Shown piece after piece: positions 61,939 to 64,000 of a stretch of DNA of 64,000 nucleotides. The stretch spans positions 248,001-312,000 of the forward strand of contig CAKVHT010000001.1 of the NCBI GenBank assembly GCA_934754375.1, given 5' to 3'. This stretch comes from an uncultured Clostridia bacterium. GTDB taxonomy: Bacteria; Bacillota; Clostridia; Christensenellales; UBA1242. Under the pieces are notes generated by a model that saw only the letters and a program-made list of their open reading frames with translations, searched no databases and was not told where the DNA came from. The number at the start of each line of letters is the position of its first letter. Positions within the stretch are counted from its first letter, which is position 1. The position numbers and the translations under genes are program-made.

Positions 61939-62845
61939 AAAATTTCTCCTTTAACATATTAAAAAGCAAATTGTCCAAAATATAAGTAAAATTGACATTT
62001 GCTTTAAGTTTTTTATAAGCATCATCAATCAGAGGTAGACATTTTACAATAACATTTGGACTAAAACGTAGGGCAATAGAAGCGATGTCTTTTTTATCAA
62101 ATTTATCGGTGTGTTGAAGTGCACTCAAAAACATTTCTTGCATCAGTGGGAAGAAAATTTCTTTATCAATGTCACCTATAGAACTAACAATGTTTGGAAT
62201 ATCTGCGGTAGTGTTAAGATTGTCAAATATCTTTGTTATTGAGTGTAATGTATCAAGTGTTTTTCCGTCAACAAAATTTAGCATTTCTGTTAATGTTTCG
62301 AAATTTTTATATTGTTGCAAATCAATGTTTTGTTTTTTTAGTTCATCAATAATCAATTTTTTATCATTCACAGACAAATTTGGCACACGAACTTTGTTTA
62401 ATCTGCTTAAAATTGTTGGTAAGACCTTATCAAGTTTTGATGTTGTCATAATAAAAATATTTTTTTCATTTGGCTCTTCTAAAGACTTTAGCATCTTATT
62501 TTGAGCACGTTCATTAATGTTTTCAGCATCAAGAACAACAAAAACTTTGTAATCGGCACTAACTGGCAATGTTGACATTTTATCCAGCATTTTGGAAATA
62601 TCTTCAACCTTAACACTTTTGTTGTTAATCAAAAAAAAGTCAGGGTGTGATTTGCTTATAAACTGCAAACACGCATCGCATTTGCCACACGATGAGTGAT
62701 TTTTGCACAAAATTGAACGTGCAAAAGTTAAAGCAATTTCATTATTAAACGCCTGGTCGTTTGAATAAAAAAGATAAGCATGGTTAAGTTTTTTGTTTAA
62801 ACCAAGAGAGTTATAGACATTGGTTAATTTTACAGTTTCTAACAC
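61925..62845 (-). CDS. holB: DNA polymerase III subunit delta'
   Basis: A 306-residue clamp-loader subunit with HAYLFYSNDQAFNNEIALTFA (Walker A position degenerate, as is usual for delta'), a CGKCDACLQF zinc module, VFVVLDAENINERAQNKMLKSLEEPNEKNIF, and LPTILSRLNKVRVP (SRC-like, with Leu for Cys). The start is GTG and its mRNA is predicted to be leaderless. It heads the holB-ricT-trmN6-rsmI operon. Confidence 0.9.
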   Translation of the reverse strand: MLETVKLTNVYNSLGLNKKLNHAYLFYSNDQAFNNEIALTFARSILCKNHSSCGKCDACLQFISKSHPDFFLINNKSVKVEDISKMLDKMSTLPVSADYKVFVVLDAENINERAQNKMLKSLEEPNEKNIFIMTTSKLDKVLPTILSRLNKVRVPNLSVNDKKLIIDELKKQNIDLQQYKNFETLTEMLNFVDGKTLDTLHSITKIFDNLNTTADIPNIVSSIGDIDKEIFFPLMQEMFLSALQHTDKFDKKDIASIALRFSPNVIVKCLPLIDDAYKKLKANVNFTYILDNLLFNMLKEKFYAIN

Positions 62846-62851
62846 GATTTT

Positions 62852-62880
62852 ATTATATCATAATTTGCTAAAAATTACAA
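62852..62880 (-). promoter_or_regulatory. holB operon promoter giving a leaderless mRNA
   Basis: On the minus strand TTGTAA, a 17-bp spacer and TATAAT end 6 nt before the GTG start codon, with no Shine-Dalgarno site. Confidence 0.6.
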
Positions 62881-62976
62881 ATATTTTGCAACATGGACAA
62901 TTGAATATTGGTTTCCAAATTTATGCAAAAATGTTTAATATTTGATTACAATAACACATAAGTTATTTATATTTCA

Positions 62977-63006
62977 TTGACTTTTAATCATTTTAAATGA
63001 TAAAAT
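62977..63006 (+). promoter_or_regulatory. Promoter of the 170-residue membrane protein gene
   Basis: TTGACT, an 18-bp spacer and TAAAAT, followed by CGGAG and the ATG at 63026. Confidence 0.65.
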
Positions 63007-63025
63007 GAAAATCGGAGATAATTTT

Positions 63026-63538
63026 ATGACAAAGACAAAATCAGGATTTTTAAAAGCTGGTTCAATTATTGCTATCGTAATGTCCGTACTTTTGGTTTTA
63101 ACTGGTTTTATTTTCATCAAAAGCAGTTCACTTGTTACAACTGACATGGTTATGTATGTTGCTTATGGTGTAGAGGATGGTCAGTATAGAACAACAACTG
63201 GGACTGATGGCACAAGGCTGTATGAATTTTACGATGCAAATGGCAGTCGCCAAATTGTTCAGGCTGATGCCGTTGATGAAGTTGCAACTTTGGCAAAAAC
63301 CATTTTGAAAACAGCAGGTGTTGTAAGCATTATTTTAGAAACAGCAACATTTGCCATTGCAATCTGCACTCTTTGCGCAACAAACAAGGGGCAGGCGAAA
63401 ACAAGCTTGATTGTTACACAATTGGTTTTAGCATTGTTTTCAGCAAACTTGGTTACATTTGCATTCATGATTGTGGCTTTATGCTTAAAAAACAAAAAAG
63501 TTGAACAGCCTGAAGTTGAACAACCAACAGTTGCTTAA
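63026..63538 (+). CDS. Hypothetical membrane protein, 170 residues
   Basis: Three to four hydrophobic helices: about 10-32 (AGSIIAIVMSVLLVLTGFIF), then a soluble stretch with a YRTTTGTDGTRLYEFYDANG segment, and paired helices in the C-terminal half. CGGAG supports the start at 63026; an ATG at 63005 overlaps the promoter -10. Ends in a charged tail EQPEVEQPTVA. No family is recognised. A terminator follows. Confidence 0.7.
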   Translation: MTKTKSGFLKAGSIIAIVMSVLLVLTGFIFIKSSSLVTTDMVMYVAYGVEDGQYRTTTGTDGTRLYEFYDANGSRQIVQADAVDEVATLAKTILKTAGVVSIILETATFAIAICTLCATNKGQAKTSLIVTQLVLALFSANLVTFAFMIVALCLKNKKVEQPEVEQPTVA

Positions 63539-63545
63539 TCAATGC

Positions 63546-63579
63546 AAAAAAAATAGGGTGATAAATCCCTATTTTTTTT
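63546..63579 (+). terminator. Terminator of the 170-residue gene
   Basis: AAATAGGG pairs with CCCTATTT around TGATAAAT, with A and T runs on both sides. Confidence 0.9.
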
Positions 63580-63734
63580 GCGAATAACAATAATCGTATA
63601 AGTGTATCAATAAAATTGATTTTTTGCATGATGTAAATTATGGTGGTTAACGACCATTCAGCTCTGATTATAAAACAACTGCCACATTATTTTAAAACAA
63701 AAAATTTCCTAATTAATAAATTATATATGAAAAC

Positions 63735-63759
63735 AAAAAAAGTTATCTTATGATAACTT
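63735..63759 (-). terminator. Terminator of greA overlapping its stop codon
   Basis: On the minus strand AAGTTATC pairs with GATAACTT around ATAA, followed by T residues. The greA stop codon is in the loop. Confidence 0.8.
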
Positions 63760-64000
63760 AATTTTTGTAATTTTGTAAGACGTCAAGCCACCAGGTGTTT
63801 TGATTTGAGCTATATCTCCGACTTTTTTGTTCATCAAGCCTGCACCAATAGGAGAAACGTTACTGATAAGCCCTTTAAAAGGATCACAGTCAGTGTCGCC
63901 AACAATCTTGTATTCAACAACTTGATTTGTTTTCAAATTTGTTGCTGTAACAGTGCAACCAACACCCACTTTGCTTGTATTGACTTTTTTAGGGTCAATA
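63748..64000 (-). CDS. greA: Transcription elongation factor GreA, C-terminal part (partial)
   Basis: The frame is open to the right edge. The visible 84 residues are the FKBP-like C-terminal domain: VGVGCTVTATNL, VVEYKIVGDTDCDP, ISNVSPIGAGLMNKKVGD and TPGGLTSYKITKI. GreA stimulates transcript cleavage in backtracked RNA polymerase. The N-terminal coiled coil lies outside the window, so GreA and GreB cannot be fully separated, but GreA is the Bacillota form. Confidence 0.9.
   Translation of the reverse strand, partial: IDPKKVNTSKVGVGCTVTATNLKTNQVVEYKIVGDTDCDPFKGLISNVSPIGAGLMNKKVGDIAQIKTPGGLTSYKITKIKLS

Noticed and set aside
1..64000. CRISPR array
   Set aside because: I saw no set of regularly spaced direct repeats of 23-40 bp anywhere in the window; the direct repeats found are pairs only.

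Overview
The window is AT-rich, densely coded DNA from a low-GC Bacillota, most likely an uncultured clostridial lineage. The evidence is gene order: addB-addA, then mrnC-rlmB-sigH-dnaX-ebfC-recR, holB-ricT-trmN6-rsmI, and an Rrf2-iscS-iscU cluster, all arranged much as in Bacillus and Clostridium. The tRNA genes encode their CCA ends and the standard code is used. I assign no genus.

Positions 1-9783 are an accessory island. It runs off the left edge and ends in the 3' part of a tRNA-Ser(GCT) gene. It holds the C-terminal half of a RecD/UvrD-type helicase, a small serine invertase, a two-gene restriction-modification-like system (an Eco57I-type adenine methyltransferase and a 1120-residue nuclease/helicase/methylase-like protein), and a large serine integrase whose stop codon lies inside the tRNA. 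The most interesting structure is at 1880-2083. Two inverted 21-bp sites, each shaped like a serine-recombinase crossover site, flank an extended -10 promoter that now points at the methyltransferase gene. The invertase gene is next door, with a terminator placed to stop transcription in the opposite orientation. I read this as a promoter-inversion (phase-variation) switch for a defence system.

From 9948 onward the window is mostly core genome. 10.4-22.2 kb holds addBA, a small conserved ORF, and the mrnC-rlmB-sigH-dnaX-ebfC-recR cluster. 22.2-27.3 kb (mostly minus strand) holds a CPCC-domain gene inside a possible inverted-repeat cassette, secA, and a SHOCT membrane protein. 27.3-34.4 kb holds a GT8 glycosyltransferase with a PlsC acyltransferase, the Rrf2-controlled isc genes, and two YwaF-like membrane proteins. 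34.7-35.0 kb is a tRNA-Ala/tRNA-Ile operon. 35-42 kb holds rubrerythrin, a membrane-anchored protein resembling GT80 sialyltransferases, walJ, hflX and a phosphoesterase. 42.4-54.4 kb holds rpoB-rpoC flanked by two paralogous surface proteins. 54.6-59.5 kb holds a HicB-like protein and a 1266-residue surface protein. 59.6-62.9 kb is the holB operon, and a greA fragment leaves the right edge.

Two patterns recur. First, at least six genes (addB, mrnC, walJ, holB and both surface paralogues) have a promoter whose -10 box lies only 6-8 nt before the start codon, with no Shine-Dalgarno sequence, which predicts leaderless mRNAs; most other genes have good Shine-Dalgarno sites. Second, the 3' ends of walJ and rpoB are each followed by a duplicated copy of their own tail. 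All functions are inferred from the sequence alone; no database search was run.
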